Below, in pieces: positions 47,313-59,577 of a stretch of DNA of 64,000 bases. The stretch comes from Dallia pectoralis (Eukaryota; Chordata; Actinopteri; Esociformes; Umbridae), in the NCBI GenBank assembly GCA_029465975.1, contig CM055743.1:19392720-19456719 (forward strand), read 5' to 3'. The first letter of the stretch is position 1. Every line of letters starts with the position of its first letter. Under the pieces are notes generated by a model. It was not told the origin of the DNA. It saw only the letters and a program-made list of their open reading frames with translations, and did no database searches. A program made the position numbers and the translations under genes.

Positions 47313-47500
47313 ACCGGTTGCACTGCGCACAGTGTTCATTATTGTTACGAGTGCACATGAGACAGCAGCAAACTAACCCGGTTGAACTGCGCACAGTGTT
47401 CATATAGATCAGACCAAAACCCTTCCAGTTTAATAAAGATCGGACCAAAACGGGTTCAGTTTCATATAGATCGGACCATAACCGTTCCAGTTTTATGCTC
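47313..47500. repeat. Internal diverged repeats in the hAT-like element
   Basis: ACTGCGCACAGTGTTCAT occurs near 47322 and 47386. ATAGATCAGACCAAAACC recurs as diverged copies near 47404, 47438 and 47466. Confidence 0.7.
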
Positions 47501-47836
47501 TTTTTGCCGTATGCCCCCGGACTTATGTATGTCCCACGTCCTTCTGTGTGCATGAGTAATTTCATTTATCGCCCATTTGTAGTTAGCCTATTAATAATTA
47601 TTGTTTATATTCGTTTAATTTCGATACAAAACAATATTTTGTTGAAGTCTCTTGTAGGCTATATGAATACACTGTGGTTCATTCGTTATTAATTATTGAG
47701 TGCAATAGGCGCATGACACATGAATGGGGCTGTATGTATTTGGCGGAATTCGTTCTGTTTATTTACTGAAACATATTTCTTTATAAACGTACCTCTTTTT
47801 TTGTAGTTCAACCAAGCCAATCAGACTATTGTCTAT

Positions 47837-48214
47837 ATGTGTTCTCGTAGTATTTGTCTGTGTATCGCCCATTCAACCATTGCCATCATAGGCTCAGTGA
47901 AGTGTGATCGGTGTCTGGGTACCGCAATTAGGGTACCAACGCCCAGCGGCGTGGGATTTTGGCGACAGGAAGGCAGTTTAGGTATCAAAAAACATGTAAA
48001 TAGTAGTTTTATATATTGTTCGGTTTGTGATTTTGCAATTCTGAAAACGGGACAAGGTAAAATGCACGTATTTAGGAAAAGTCATGGAGGGACGTCGGCT
48101 GTAGCTTTTCAACATTATGTATGTATTTTAATTACTAACCGCTGTGTTTTTTCGGACAAATTATTTATTTGTGCTCAATGTACTGAATATAGGCAAAACG
48201 AATATATTGGCTGA
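47837..48214 (+). pseudogene. BED-type zinc-finger-like fragment in the hAT-like element
   Basis: An open frame of 125 codons inside the transposon. It contains the pattern C-x2-C-x12-H-x5-H (YCSVC ... KMHVFRKSH), the spacing of a BED zinc finger, a DNA-binding domain commonly found at the N terminus of hAT transposases. A GFWRQEG segment precedes it. No catalytic (RNase-H-like) domain follows before the element ends, so this is a relic or a truncated N-terminal exon. The start codon is not certain. Confidence 0.5.
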
Positions 48215-48558
48215 TTGTGCAGACATGATCGAGCATATGTTTAAGATTGAAGTATTTACGTGAATGGGTGCACGCTCTAGCGACGCTGGGGGTGGGCTTT
48301 TCTTCAAAAGTAGATAGCCATTGGCGGGATAAGCCACATCAGAAAAAAACAGTCTGACTCTGGACGAAATACAGCCAATGGAAATACAGCCTCTACATGT
48401 CATACTAAAATATTTTTCTAGAAAAATTGTGGGCGATAATTTCTATGCTGGTCTCGGCTGGTCTCGGAAGAATTTACGAGTCCTTACTGTCCGAGACCGA
48501 GTCGAGACCGAGTCCAAATGTAACCGAGACCGAGACGAGACCGAGACCTTAAAAAGTG

Positions 48559-48609
48559 GTCTCGAGACCGGTCTCGAGACCGAGACCGGTCTCGAGTACT
48601 ACAGCTCTG
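48559..48609. repeat. Palindromic GGTCTCGAGACC cluster at the right transposon end
   Basis: The 12-bp perfect palindrome GGTCTCGAGACC occurs twice back to back, followed by GAGACCGGTCTC, itself a palindrome. It can fold into hairpins. Confidence 0.85.
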
Positions 48610-48651
48610 TTGTGTGTGTGTGTGCGTGTGCGTGTGAGTGTGAGTGTGCGT

Positions 48652-48682
<31 letters not shown>

Positions 48683-48770
48683 AAAGTGTGTGAGAGTGTG
48701 TGTGTGAGAGTGTGTGAGAGTGTGTGTGTGAGAGTGAGATTGTGTGTGTGTGAGAGTGAGAGTGTGTTCA
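48610..48770. repeat. GT microsatellite, right part
   Basis: GT run with GCGT, GAGA and GAGT interruptions, continuing the tract broken by the transposon. Confidence 0.9.
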
Positions 48771-48849
48771 GTGTGAGATGGATGGGGCACATGTGAATCT
48801 GTCCTGAGAGTCTTGGTCACATCAAAATCAGCAGTTCGGAGACCACCGG

Positions 48850-48928
48850 GGCGGGTCAGAGGCGGGACAGAGGCGGGACAGAGGCGGGACAGAGGCGGGT
48901 CAGAGGCGGGACAGAGGCGGGTCAGACA
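48850..48928. repeat. 11-bp GGCGGGACAGA repeat, 7 copies
   Basis: Units GGCGGGACAGA or GGCGGGTCAGA, tandem and nearly perfect. Confidence 0.93.
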
Positions 48929-49246
48929 CATGGTGTGGAGATTAGCGCCCTATGTGGGGTAATTCCTCGACACCAAATAGTTTTCATGGTGTGAATTCGA
49001 GTGCGTCTTTGCTTCCCCAAACCCTACAAATATGTGATGTGTGTGTTGCCTCTACTTCCTGTCAATATTTTGTCTGCTTCCTGTCATTTACATTTTTCTC
49101 CAAGGTGTTTGTCTGTGATGAGTCTTCATCTCACAGTCTTTGTTTTCTCACTTAACTTTCTATCTCTTAGGTGACAGATGCTTCACCAACACGTCTGGTT
49201 TTTGTTCCAGGCTTTTCATTTCATTGCAGTTTTGTTTTTTTGTATC
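48929..49246. other. Unique intronic sequence
   Basis: T-rich toward the 3' end; no gene or repeat recognised. Confidence 0.55.
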
Positions 49247-49662
49247 TCCTGCTCTGCGTCTCCTGCTCTGCGTCTCCTGCTCTACGTCTCCTGCTCTGCG
49301 TCTCCTGCTCTGTGTCTCCTGCTCTGTGTCTCCTGCTCTGCGTCTCCTGCTCTGCGTCTCCTGCTCTGTGTCTCCTGCTCTGCGTCTCCTGCTCTGTGTC
49401 TCCTGCTCTGCGTCTCCTGCTCTGCGTCTCCTGCTCTGTGTCTCCTGCTCTGCGTCTCCTGCTCTGTGTCTCCTGCTCTGCGTCTCCTGCTCTGTGTCTC
49501 CTGCTCTGCGTCTCCTGCTCTGCGTCTCCTGCTCTGCGTCTCCTGTTCTGCGTCTCCTGCTCTGCGTCTCCTGCTCTGCGTCTCCTGCTCTGTAGCTCCT
49601 GCTGTGTGTCTCCTGCTCTGCGTCTCCTGCTCTGCGTCTCCTGCTCTGTAGCTCCTGCTGTG
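49247..49662. repeat. 14-bp CTGCTCTGCGTCTC minisatellite, about 29 copies
   Basis: Units CTGCTCTGCGTCTC or CTGCTCTGTGTCTC, pyrimidine-rich on the sense strand. All three plus frames are open without coding meaning. Confidence 0.96.
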
Positions 49663-49682
49663 TTAGTGCAGTGTAGTTGTAC

Positions 49683-49970
49683 GGTTGCTGGTTTGTTTCA
49701 TGGTTTCATGTGAGTTGTTTGGTTGCTGGTTTGGTTCATGTGAGTTGTTTGGTTGCTGGTTTGGTTCATGTGAGTTGTTTGGTTGCTGGTTTGGTTCGTG
49801 GTTTAGTTGTCTGGTTGCTGGTTTGGTTAATGGTTTGGTTGTCTGGTTGCTGGTTTGGTTAATGGTTTGGTTGTCTGGTTGCTGGTTTGGTTTATGGTTT
49901 AGTTGTCTGGTTGCTTGTTTGGTTTATGGTTTAGTTGTCTGGTTGCTGGTTTGGTTCATGGTTTCATGTA
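49683..49970. repeat. 30-32-bp GGTTGCTGGTTTGGTT repeat, about 9 copies
   Basis: Core GGTTGCTGGTTTGGTT, followed by CATGTGAGTTGTTT in the first copies and by AATGGTTTGGTTGTCT or TATGGTTTAGTTGTCT later. Confidence 0.93.
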
Positions 49971-50049
49971 AGTCCTCTGGTGTTCTTGCGTTGCATGTTC
50001 ATTACATAGAGCGTGGACACGGTTACACGGTTACATGTCTGTTTGTCCT

Positions 50050-50212
50050 TGGGTTCTCCTTGTGTTGTCATTGTGTTGTCCTTGTGTTGTCATTGTGTTG
50101 TCCTTGTGTTGTCCTTGTGTTGTCTTTGTGTTGTCCTTGTGTTCTCCTTGTGTTGTCTTTGTGTTGTCCTTGTGTTGTCTTTGTGTTCTCCTTGTGTTGT
50201 CCTTGTGTTGTT
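50050..50212. repeat. 11-bp TGTGTTGTCCT repeat, about 15 copies
   Basis: Units TGTGTTGTCCT with CATTG, TTTG and TCTCC variants. Confidence 0.93.
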
Positions 50213-50298
50213 ATGTTTGGAGCAGAGCAGACCTGATGGAAACCAGATGTCTAAAGTCTCTGGGTGTCTGACAACTGAAACTCAAGGAGAAACGCAGA

Positions 50299-50442
50299 CA
50301 TGATAAACTACAGAGATGTTAGGACTCAGTGGGGATGTGAAGTACATGTAGATGCCTTCAGAAAAGCCGACATGATAAACTACAGAGATGTTAGGACTCA
50401 GTTGGGATGTTACGTACATGTAGGTGCCTTCAACAGTGGTCA
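50299..50442. repeat. 71-bp direct duplication, 2 copies
   Basis: ACATGATAAACTACAGAGAT and its following 50 bases occur twice in tandem with about 8 differences. Confidence 0.9.
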
Positions 50443-51914
50443 ATGAAACATCATGATCTCTTTCAGATGAATTTCGAATTCAGTAGTCTAACAATATCTA
50501 GTCTTTAGGATCAGTATTGCATACACGGACTCTAAACCGTTAAATAGTTCAGGCTGTTTGATCTTTGTACAACCATTACATTTCCTAACCATAGTGTTGG
50601 TAATGTTTACAAAAGTTACATTTACTTGACATGATTCCAATAGAAAATCCCCAGTCTTCAAAATTCCTTGTTCAAGTTTCTAGTGTGAATAAAATAGCTG
50701 TGACCTGTGCCGTTAAATTCTACAGTACATTTAGCAAAAGACCCTGTCAAGACCCGTCATAGGAACTTATAGATGTACTTGTGTTCTCTAGGTTCCAGGT
50801 TGCAGACTCCTATTATAGTCTGTTGTTACAGTACCATGTTTGACAAGGAAAAGCTTCAAGGTTCTGTCTTCCGAGCCAGAGATGTTCCCAGGCGGACTTT
50901 TCTAATAAGAAAGCTGTGGAACACAGGGTTGGTGTGGAACACAGGGTTGGTGTGGAACACAGGGTTGGTGTGGAGCTGTTTCCATCTTGAATAACGATCA
51001 CTCCCTCTGCATCCTTAGAGCCAGATGGAGTTAGCATTCAGACATCATGCTTTTTATGATGTACACTCCTTCACAACATCACATTATTTCCCATCTGGTC
51101 TGGAGGCCTCCACACACACAGCTTCTGCGCTTTTGCAAGCCTTATTTGGAATGCTTTATTTTAGGGCATAAAATAAAACATAGATGCCTGTATATGCAAT
51201 TAAATTTATATTCAACGGGAACACTGGGAGTTTTGTGAATGTTAAGGTAGCCGGATCTGAATCCTTTCGTCATCGAGAGCTTCATCTCTATGGAAACAGT
51301 CACACCCGTCTCCATAACGATCTAATGGCGTAGGGTTGCCTTGAAAGGAGGTAGTGAGGGTAAGACAAAACAGAGAAGGCGGAGTCTGAGAGTAGCAGAG
51401 GAAGTATAAATGTGCCTACAATCCAATTATTGGCCAATCAAGTCATACGGTGAGTCATCCACAGCCTACACCATCACGGGTAATCTCATTGGCTGTGCAT
51501 TAGGGGCTGAGAGGACGGGGACGGCGTGGTAGGGAGGAGGTGGAGCTCTAAGTGGCCGAGCTCAGTGGGAGGGTCTCTGAGGAAAATGGTGTTTGATCGA
51601 AGATATTTTGCACTTTGGACGAGGAGGAATGTATTGAAGGACCGGTTTAGGTAGCAGGGTAGCTAATTACGCCTGTGATGCCATCTGCTCGCGTCTCATT
51701 GGGCATCGGCAACATTTTCTCATGTGTCCAATTACAAAAGAGGATTATGAGTCTCCTGGTTCATTTGCTGTCTGTTAGGCCCCTAGAAACATCTGACTCA
51801 CTAAAGGTGTACGGAAAATAATGGAGTTTTAGATATGCTATCATTTATTCATGTAACTCTATTTCACTTTTCTGACCAGGCTGTGCAGATCAATAGCTTT
51901 CTTTAGGTCAGGGG
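50443..51914. other. Unique intronic sequence with a small triplication
   Basis: Three copies of the 18-bp TGTGGAACACAGGGTTGG at about 50921-50970. The interval 51480-51790 includes TAATTACGCCTGTGATGCC and two further short homeodomain-type motifs and is a candidate noncoding element. No exon recognised. Confidence 0.5.
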
Positions 51915-52196
51915 TGGGCAATAGCTAGAGTTTAAAGAAGCACCCCCAGACCACCACAGTGCCTCTACATTGCTTGAGAGATGGCTTCAAGCTCTCCTCC
52001 ATCAACTTTACATTTGGTGTATGGACCACTTTAGACCTCCAAATATTCCATTAAAATTCAGTTTACAGCTACAATAGTCATTTACATGTAACAATGTCAA
52101 CACGGAATTTCTGATCAATTTTATGTGACTTTAATGGACAAAAATGTGACATCTCTAAGTGACTGCAAACGTTTGAGCGGTGGTGTATGTGCAAAT
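51915..52196 (-). mobile_element. Tc1/mariner-like remnant, internally deleted
   Basis: The 3' half (CTACAATAGTCATTTACATG, TTCTGATCAATTTTATGTGA, TTTAATGGACAAAAATGTG, GTGACTGCAAACGTTTGAG) resembles the terminal region of a Tc1-like family widespread in salmonid and pike genomes. The 5' part (ACCACAGTGCCTCTACATTG, GAGATGGCTTCAAGCTCTCC) resembles an antisense fragment of its transposase. Most of the transposase is missing. Similarity is from memory, not alignment. Confidence 0.65.
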
Positions 52197-53026
52197 CCAG
52201 TTTTTTGTTTCTCTTTATGAACCTGTAAATGTTTTTAAAACTGATGTTTGTGCCAAAATTCCCTTCCCAAGACTGTCAAAGAAACCTGTAGGTTAGCATT
52301 TCCTGAACTGTGTAGTGTTACTTATTGTACACATTCAGCTGTGAAGTAGTTAACAAAGGAACGATTCCATCCGGAGAATCACATTGATAACCCTCGTATA
52401 ACATGGCCAGCGTGTTTAAATAGTGTCGCGTGTCAACAGAGAATATGTGTTGGTTTCCGGAGGTTTGTACGATTGGCCCGGAGTGCTAATCAGGCTCTGT
52501 TTCATGGCTTTTGGAGAGGCTCGTCCTCCCAGAGAAAATCCAACACGTTTCCTCAGCGATTGCATGTGGAGGGTTCCTGAACAGCACCCCCCGCTCTGCC
52601 CCAAACCCGGGGATCCATATTGTCGAAACAGCTGCCAGGGGAACAGCTTGTCCGTGGGAGGGATGAGGGGAAAAAGAGAAAAGGTAATCACTTTTGGGAA
52701 AATACTGCTTCCCCATACCCTGCCAAGAGATCGTTTGTGCTGTGGCTTTTCGACTGGGAGCCCGTTGCTTTGGCTTCTTGGCTTCTTTGGCTCATAAGGG
52801 CTTTGGCTTTCTCTCGGGTTAATACATCATTTGTTTTTTTGTTAAATAGCAGCTCAGGCTACATCAATGGATGAAGACAATGGTCTTGGAGAATATGGAA
52901 TTTCTGGCCGGGTTGAGAGAAAATGTCTGGGGATTCAAAGAAGCCAAAAAGTGTTCCGCAATGGTTCAGTTATTTTAGGACTGTTGACTACAGGAGAAAA
53001 CAATGTTTTATTGGTTAGCATATCTA
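52197..53026. other. Unique sequence between two transposon relics
   Basis: About 830 bases. Overlapping short open frames on both strands at 52420-52800 lack recognisable domains. A candidate noncoding island (52430-52640) is possible. Confidence 0.5.
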
Positions 53027-53482
53027 CAGTTAATGTCAGAAGTTTACATACACTGGGGTTGAAGTCAGTAAAACTAATTTTTCAACCACAGATTGATGTC
53101 AGCATCTACAGACTGATAACCTAACTTCAAATGCACGCTATCACAATTTCAGCAGGTCAGACTTGAGGCCAACATCCTCACATGTCTTTTATTCTTGGAG
53201 GCATTTTCCAACCTCCTGAAGGTACCACATTCCCAATTATAGTAACGCAAGTATAAACACCATGGGCCCACGCAGTAGCCATACCTCTCAGAAAGCAGAC
53301 GCGTTCTGCTTCAGATTAAATTTCTTCTTGTCTGATAAATTGAAAATAGAAATGTTTCTATGTTTGCAAGTCAAAGGACACCATCCCAACCGTGAAGCAT
53401 AGGGGTGGCAGCATCATGTTGTGGGGGTGTTTTGCTTTAGGAGGTACTTATGCACTTCACAAAATAGATGGAATCATTAGAT
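53027..53482 (+). mobile_element. Sleeping-Beauty-type Tc1/mariner remnant, internally deleted
   Basis: Starts directly after a TA dinucleotide with CAGTTAATGTCAGAAGTTTA and CATACACTGGGGTTGAAGTC, a clear relative of the salmonid-type Sleeping Beauty terminal repeat. It then shows CACCATGGGCCCACGCAGT and GCAGACGCGTTCTGCTTC (transposase N-terminal half) and ACACCATCCCAACCGTGAAG with residues GGSIMLWGCF and LHKIDGI from the catalytic half. Large internal segments are absent and the right end is lost near 53482, so it is a dead copy. TA insertion is typical of the superfamily. Confidence 0.85.
53392..53481 (+). pseudogene. Tc1/mariner transposase catalytic-domain fragment
   Basis: About 30 codons in one frame, including GGSIMLWGCF and GALHKIDGI-like residues (here TYALHKIDGI), typical of the region around the second catalytic aspartate of Tc1 transposases. 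The frame then runs into unrelated sequence. Not functional. Confidence 0.8.
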
Positions 53483-53571
53483 TGGATTTAACTTTTTTGT
53501 CATTGGACAGTACAAGTACAGTACAACAAAATGCATTTTACATCCATTCAGAAGAGGTTTGGGTTAGGTTC

Positions 53572-53656
53572 TGAAGGATCTGAAGTCCTGGCATCTGAAG
53601 TCCTGGCATCTGAAGTCCTGGCATCTGAAGTTCTGGCATCTGAAGTCCTGGCATCC
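53572..53656. repeat. 15-bp CTGAAGTCCTGGCAT repeat, 5 copies
   Basis: Near-perfect tandem copies of CTGAAGTCCTGGCAT, about 90 bp past the Sleeping-Beauty-type relic. Confidence 0.94.
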
Positions 53657-53901
53657 CATTTTTCTGCACTACATTTCCCATAGGTAAAAAAAGAGTAAGC
53701 ACCAATCAATGGCAGACAACAAGGTTCCCTCTCGCCCTCCATCATAAACATATGAGGCAGTTGTCTCTCCGCCTCTGTAATGGATGCAAATGGAGGCGTG
53801 TGAGGGGGGGAACTAGCTGACATTTATGCATCTGATTGGAATGTGTGAGCCGACACTTAATTGATTGCGGCCACTGGCAGCTCACGCTCGGTTCTCACTC
53901 T

Positions 53902-54110
53902 CCCTGTCCCTCTCTCTCTCTCTCCCTCCCTCTCTCCCTCCCTCTCTCCCTCCCTCTCTCTCCCTCCCTCTCTCCCTCCCTCTCTCTCCCTCCCTCTCTC
54001 CCTCCCTCTCCCTCCCTCCCTCCCTCCCTCCCTCCCTCTCGCGCTCTCTCCCTCTCTCTCTCCCCTTCTCTCCCCCTCCCTCCCTCCCTCCTTCTCTCCC
54101 GCTCCCCTTC
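53902..54110. repeat. CT-rich (CTCTCCCTCC)n tract
   Basis: About 200 bp of CTCTCCCTCC-type pyrimidines on the sense strand. Confidence 0.95.
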
Positions 54111-54174
54111 TCTTACTCTATTCCTCTCTCTCTACAGCCTTTCAGAATCACTGCATCCCTGTCCTCATTAGCGT

Positions 54175-55580
<1,406 letters not shown>

Positions 55581-56108
55581 CAGGATACCACACTGTCTTC
55601 CTCCAGTGATGTTGGGAACCTAACACTGTTTAGTACCACATATAAATGATATCACACTGTCTTCCTCCAGTGATGTTAGGAACCTAACACAGTTTAGTAC
55701 CACATATAAATGATACCACACTGTCTTCCTCCAGTGATGTTGGGAACCTAACACAGTTTAGTACCACATATAAATGATACCACACTGTCTTCCTCCAGTG
55801 ATGTTGGGAACCTAACACAGTTTAGTACCACATATAAATGATACCACACTGTCTTCCTCCAGTGATGTTAGGAACCTAACACAGTTTAGTACCACATATA
55901 AATGATACCACACTGTCTTCCTCCAGTGATGTTGGGAACCTAACACAGTTTAGTAGCACATATAAATGATACCACACTGTCTTCCTCCAGTGATGTTAGG
56001 AACCTAACACAGTTTAGTAGCACATATAAATGATACCACACTGTCTTCCTCCAGTGATGTTGGGAACCTAACACTGTTTAATAGCACATATAAATGATAC
56101 CACACTGT
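55581..56108. repeat. 64-bp minisatellite, 8 copies
   Basis: The unit contains GATACCACACTGTCTTCCTC, CAGTGATGTTGGGAACCTAA and CACAGTTTAGTACCACATAT. Few differences (GTTAGG or GTTGGG, TACCAC or TAGCAC). Confidence 0.97.
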
Positions 56109-56113
56109 ATTCA

Positions 56114-56351
56114 CGAGGGAAGGAAAGAGAGAGGACGAGGGAAGGAAAGAGAGAGGACGAGGGAAGGAAAGAGAGAGGACGAGGGAAGGAAAGAGAGAGA
56201 ACGAGGGAAGGAAAGAGAGAGAACAAGGGAAGGAAAGAGAGAGGACGAGGGAAGGAAAGAGAGAGAACGAGGGAAGGAAAGAGAGAGGACGAGGGAAGGA
56301 GAGAGAGAGAACGAGGGAAGGAAAGAGAGAGAATGAGGGAAGGAAAGAGAG
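56114..56351. repeat. 22-bp purine minisatellite, about 11 copies
   Basis: The unit is GAGGGAAGGAAAGAGAGAGG plus AC, with AGAAC variants. A homopurine plus strand. Confidence 0.96.
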
Positions 56352-56472
56352 CCAAAGGAAGACCTAGATTATAGATTGGTCAGTCTTGGAGAAGCAAAAA
56401 ACTCATTTTTTCATCATTTTGCCAGACATTCAGATGTCCTGTAATTGGACTAGAATTGGACTTAAGGACTAG

Positions 56473-58160
56473 AATGCTTTCCTCTCTCTTACCCAGATGC
56501 TAGCATAATGTATCGACTACCATTTCTCATGCTTCCTCTCTGTTACCCAGATGCTAGCATAATGTATCGACTACCATTTCTCATGCTTCCTCTCTGTTAC
56601 CCAGATGCCAGCATAATGTATCAACTACCATTTCTCATGCTTCCTCTCTGTTACCCAGATGCTAGCATAAGGTATCGACTACCATTTCTCATGCTTCCTC
56701 TCTGTTACCCAGATGCTAGCATAATGTATCGACCACCATTTCTCATGCTTCATTTCAGATGCAGCATAATGTATCGACCACCATTTCTCATGCTTTCTCT
56801 CTGTTACCCAGATGCTAGCATAATGTATCGACCACCATTTCTCATGCTTCCTCTCTGTTACCCAGATGCTAGCATAATGTATCGACCACCATTTCTCATG
56901 CTTCCTCTCTGTTACCCAGATGCTAGCATAATGTATCGACCACCATTTCTCATGCTTCCTCTCTGTTACCCAGATGCTAGCATAATGTATCGACCACCAT
57001 TTCTCATGCTTCCTCTCTGTTACCCAGATGCTAGCATAATGTATCGACCACCATTTCTCATGCTTCCTCTCTGTTACCCAGATGCTAGCATAATGTATCG
57101 ACCACCATTTCTCATGCTTTCTCTCTGTTACCCAGATGCTAGCATAATGTATCGACCACCATTTCTCATGCTTCCTCTCTGTTACCCAGATGCTAGCATA
57201 ATGTATCATTTCTCATGCTTTCTCTCTGTTACCCAGATGCTAGCATAATGTATCGACCACCATTTCTCATGCTTCCTCTCTGTTACCCAGATGCTAGCAT
57301 AATGTATCGACCACCATTTCTCATGCTTTCTCTCTGTTACCCAGATGCTAGCATAATGTATCGACCACCATTTCTCATGCTTTCTCTCTGTTACCCAGAT
57401 GCTTAATGTATCGACCACCATTTCTCATGCTTCCTCTCTGTTACCCAGATGCTAGCATAATGTATCGACCACCATTTCTCATGCTTTCTCTCTGTTACCC
57501 AGATGCTAGCATAATGTATCGACCACCATTTCTCATGCTTCCTCTCTCTGTTACCCAGATGCTAGCATAATGTATCGACCACCATTTCTCATGCTTTCTC
57601 TCTGTTACCCAGATGCTAGCATAATGTATCGACCACCATTTCTCATGCTTCCTCTCTGTTACCCAGATGCTAGCATAATGTATCGACCACCATTTCTCAT
57701 GCTTTCTCTCTGTTACCCAGATGCTAGCATAATGTATCGACCACCATTTCTCATGCTTCCTCTCTGTTACCCAGATGCTAGCATAATGTATCGACCACCA
57801 TTTCTCATGCTTCCTCTCTGTTACCCAGATGCTAGCATAATGTATCGACCACCATTTCTCATGCTTCCTCTCTGTTACCCAGATGCTAGCATAATGTATC
57901 GACCACCATTTCTCATGCCATTTAATGTATCATTTCTTTTTCTCTCTGTTACCCAGATGCTAGCATAATGTATCGACCACCATTTCTCATGCTTCCTCTC
58001 TGTTACCCAGATGCTAGCATAATGTATCGACCACCATTTCTCATGCTTTCTCTCTGTTACTCAGATGCTAGCATAATGTATCGACTACCATTTCTCATGC
58101 TTCCTCTCTGTTACCCAGATGCTAGCATAATGTATCGACCACCATTTCTCATGCTTCCTC
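56473..58160 (+). repeat. 54-bp minisatellite carrying a splice-acceptor-like motif, about 31 copies
   Basis: The unit contains ATGCTAGCATAATGTATCGA, CCACCATTTCTCATGC and TTCCTCTCTGTTACCCAG. The last part is a pyrimidine tract ending CAG, followed in the next unit by ATG: a good 3' splice-site match on the sense strand, repeated every 54 bp. Short deletions occur near 56750-56765, 57200, 57400 and 57915-57945. In the phase left by the upstream exon, splicing into a unit would read ATG CTA GCA TAA, a stop after three codons. Confidence 0.97.
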
Positions 58161-58452
58161 GATGGAGAAAAAAAGAGGTAAGACAGACATGTCAGTAGTA
58201 AACAGAAACTGCTGAGTGTTTGAGAATCACTGGCCCCAGACCTGTGGAGAGTTGTCCTATCCATGGTGCCTCTCACTGCTGTGATAGCAGAAGGCCTCTT
58301 GACCTTAGAGAACGGTAGAGGAAACTGGAGGATGCTGTCTGTACACCCTGGAGAGAATAAGATGCAGCCCTCCTGCATGACAGCTGTCTGGATGTCTAGT
58401 CATTTGGAAGGTGCAGGCAGCCCAGTGACCTTGTTCTGGATTAAGCTTTATT

Positions 58453-59577
58453 TTTAAACTCTATTTTTAAGATATATTATTAAGCTCTATTGTTAAACTA
58501 TATTATTAAACTATATTATTAAACTATATTATTAAGCTCTATTATTAAACTATATTATTAAGCTCTATTATTAAACTATATTATTAAGCTCTATTATTAA
58601 ACTATATTATTAAGTTCTATTATTAAACTATATTATTAAGCTCTATTATTAAACTATATTATTAAGCTATATTATTAAACTATATTATTAAGCTCTATCA
58701 TTAAACTATATTATTAAGCTCTATTATTAAACTATATAATTAAGCTCTATTATTAAACTATATTATTAAACTATATTATTAAACTATATTATTAAGCTCT
58801 GTTATTAAACTATATTATTAAGCTCTATTATTAAACTATATTATTAAGCTCTATCATTTAACTCTATTATTAAGCTCTATTATTAAACTATATTATTAAG
58901 CTCTATTATTAAACTATATTATTAAGCTCTATTATTAAACTATATTATTAAGCTCTATCATTTAACTATATTATTAAGCTCTATTATTAAACTATATTAT
59001 TAAGCTCTATCATTTAACTATATTATTAAGCTCTATTATTAAACTATATTATTAAGCTCTATCATTTAACTCTATTATTAAGCTCTATTATTAAACTATA
59101 TTATTAAGCTCTATTATTAAACTATATTATTAAGCTCCATCATTTAACTCTATTATTAAGCTCTATTATTAAACTATATTATTAAGCTCTATTATTAAAC
59201 TATATTATTAAGCTCTATCATTTAACTCTATTATTAAGCTCTATTATTAAACTATATTATTAAGCTCTATTATTTAACTATATTATTAAGCTCTATCATT
59301 TAACTCTATTATTAAGCTCTATTATTAAACTATATTATTACGCTCTATCATTTAACTCTATTATTAAGCTCTATTATTAAACTATATTATTAAGCTCTAT
59401 TATTAAACTATATTATTAAGCTCTATTATTAAACTATATTTTTAAGCTCTATCATTTAACTCTATTATTAAGCTCTATTATTAAACTATATTATTAAGCT
59501 CTATCATTTAACTCTATTATTAAGCTCTATTATTAAACTATATTATTAAGCTCTATCATTTAACTCTATTCTTACAC
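58453..59577. repeat. 26-bp AT-rich minisatellite, about 43 copies
   Basis: The unit is two 13-bp halves, AAGCTCTATTATT and AAACTATATTATT. Variants (CTCTATCATTTAACTC) cluster in the 3' half and recur in blocks. About 80 percent A+T; may behave as a matrix-attachment or unwinding region. Confidence 0.96.

Larger units (their letters stand above)
46720..48609. mobile_element. hAT-like DNA transposon, 1.89 kb, probably non-autonomous
   Basis: The ends are inverted: CAGAGCTGT at 46720-46728 and ACAGCTCTG at 48601-48609, followed inward by CTCGAGACC (the right end has an extra AGTA between the two words). Both subterminal regions are dense in GAGACC; the left one is arranged as 33-bp tandem copies (46750-46893). 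The element interrupts a GT microsatellite, so the 8-bp target duplication expected for hAT elements (GTGTGTGT versus TTGTGTGT) is consistent but not provable. The interior is AT-rich with a short zinc-finger-like reading frame and no complete transposase. The superfamily is inferred from TIR, target length and finger type. Confidence 0.75.

Noticed and set aside
52420..52800. Possible exon cluster suggested by several overlapping frames
   Set aside because: Both strands show open frames of 75-125 codons, typical of GC-balanced DNA, without a recognisable family or consistent splice sites.
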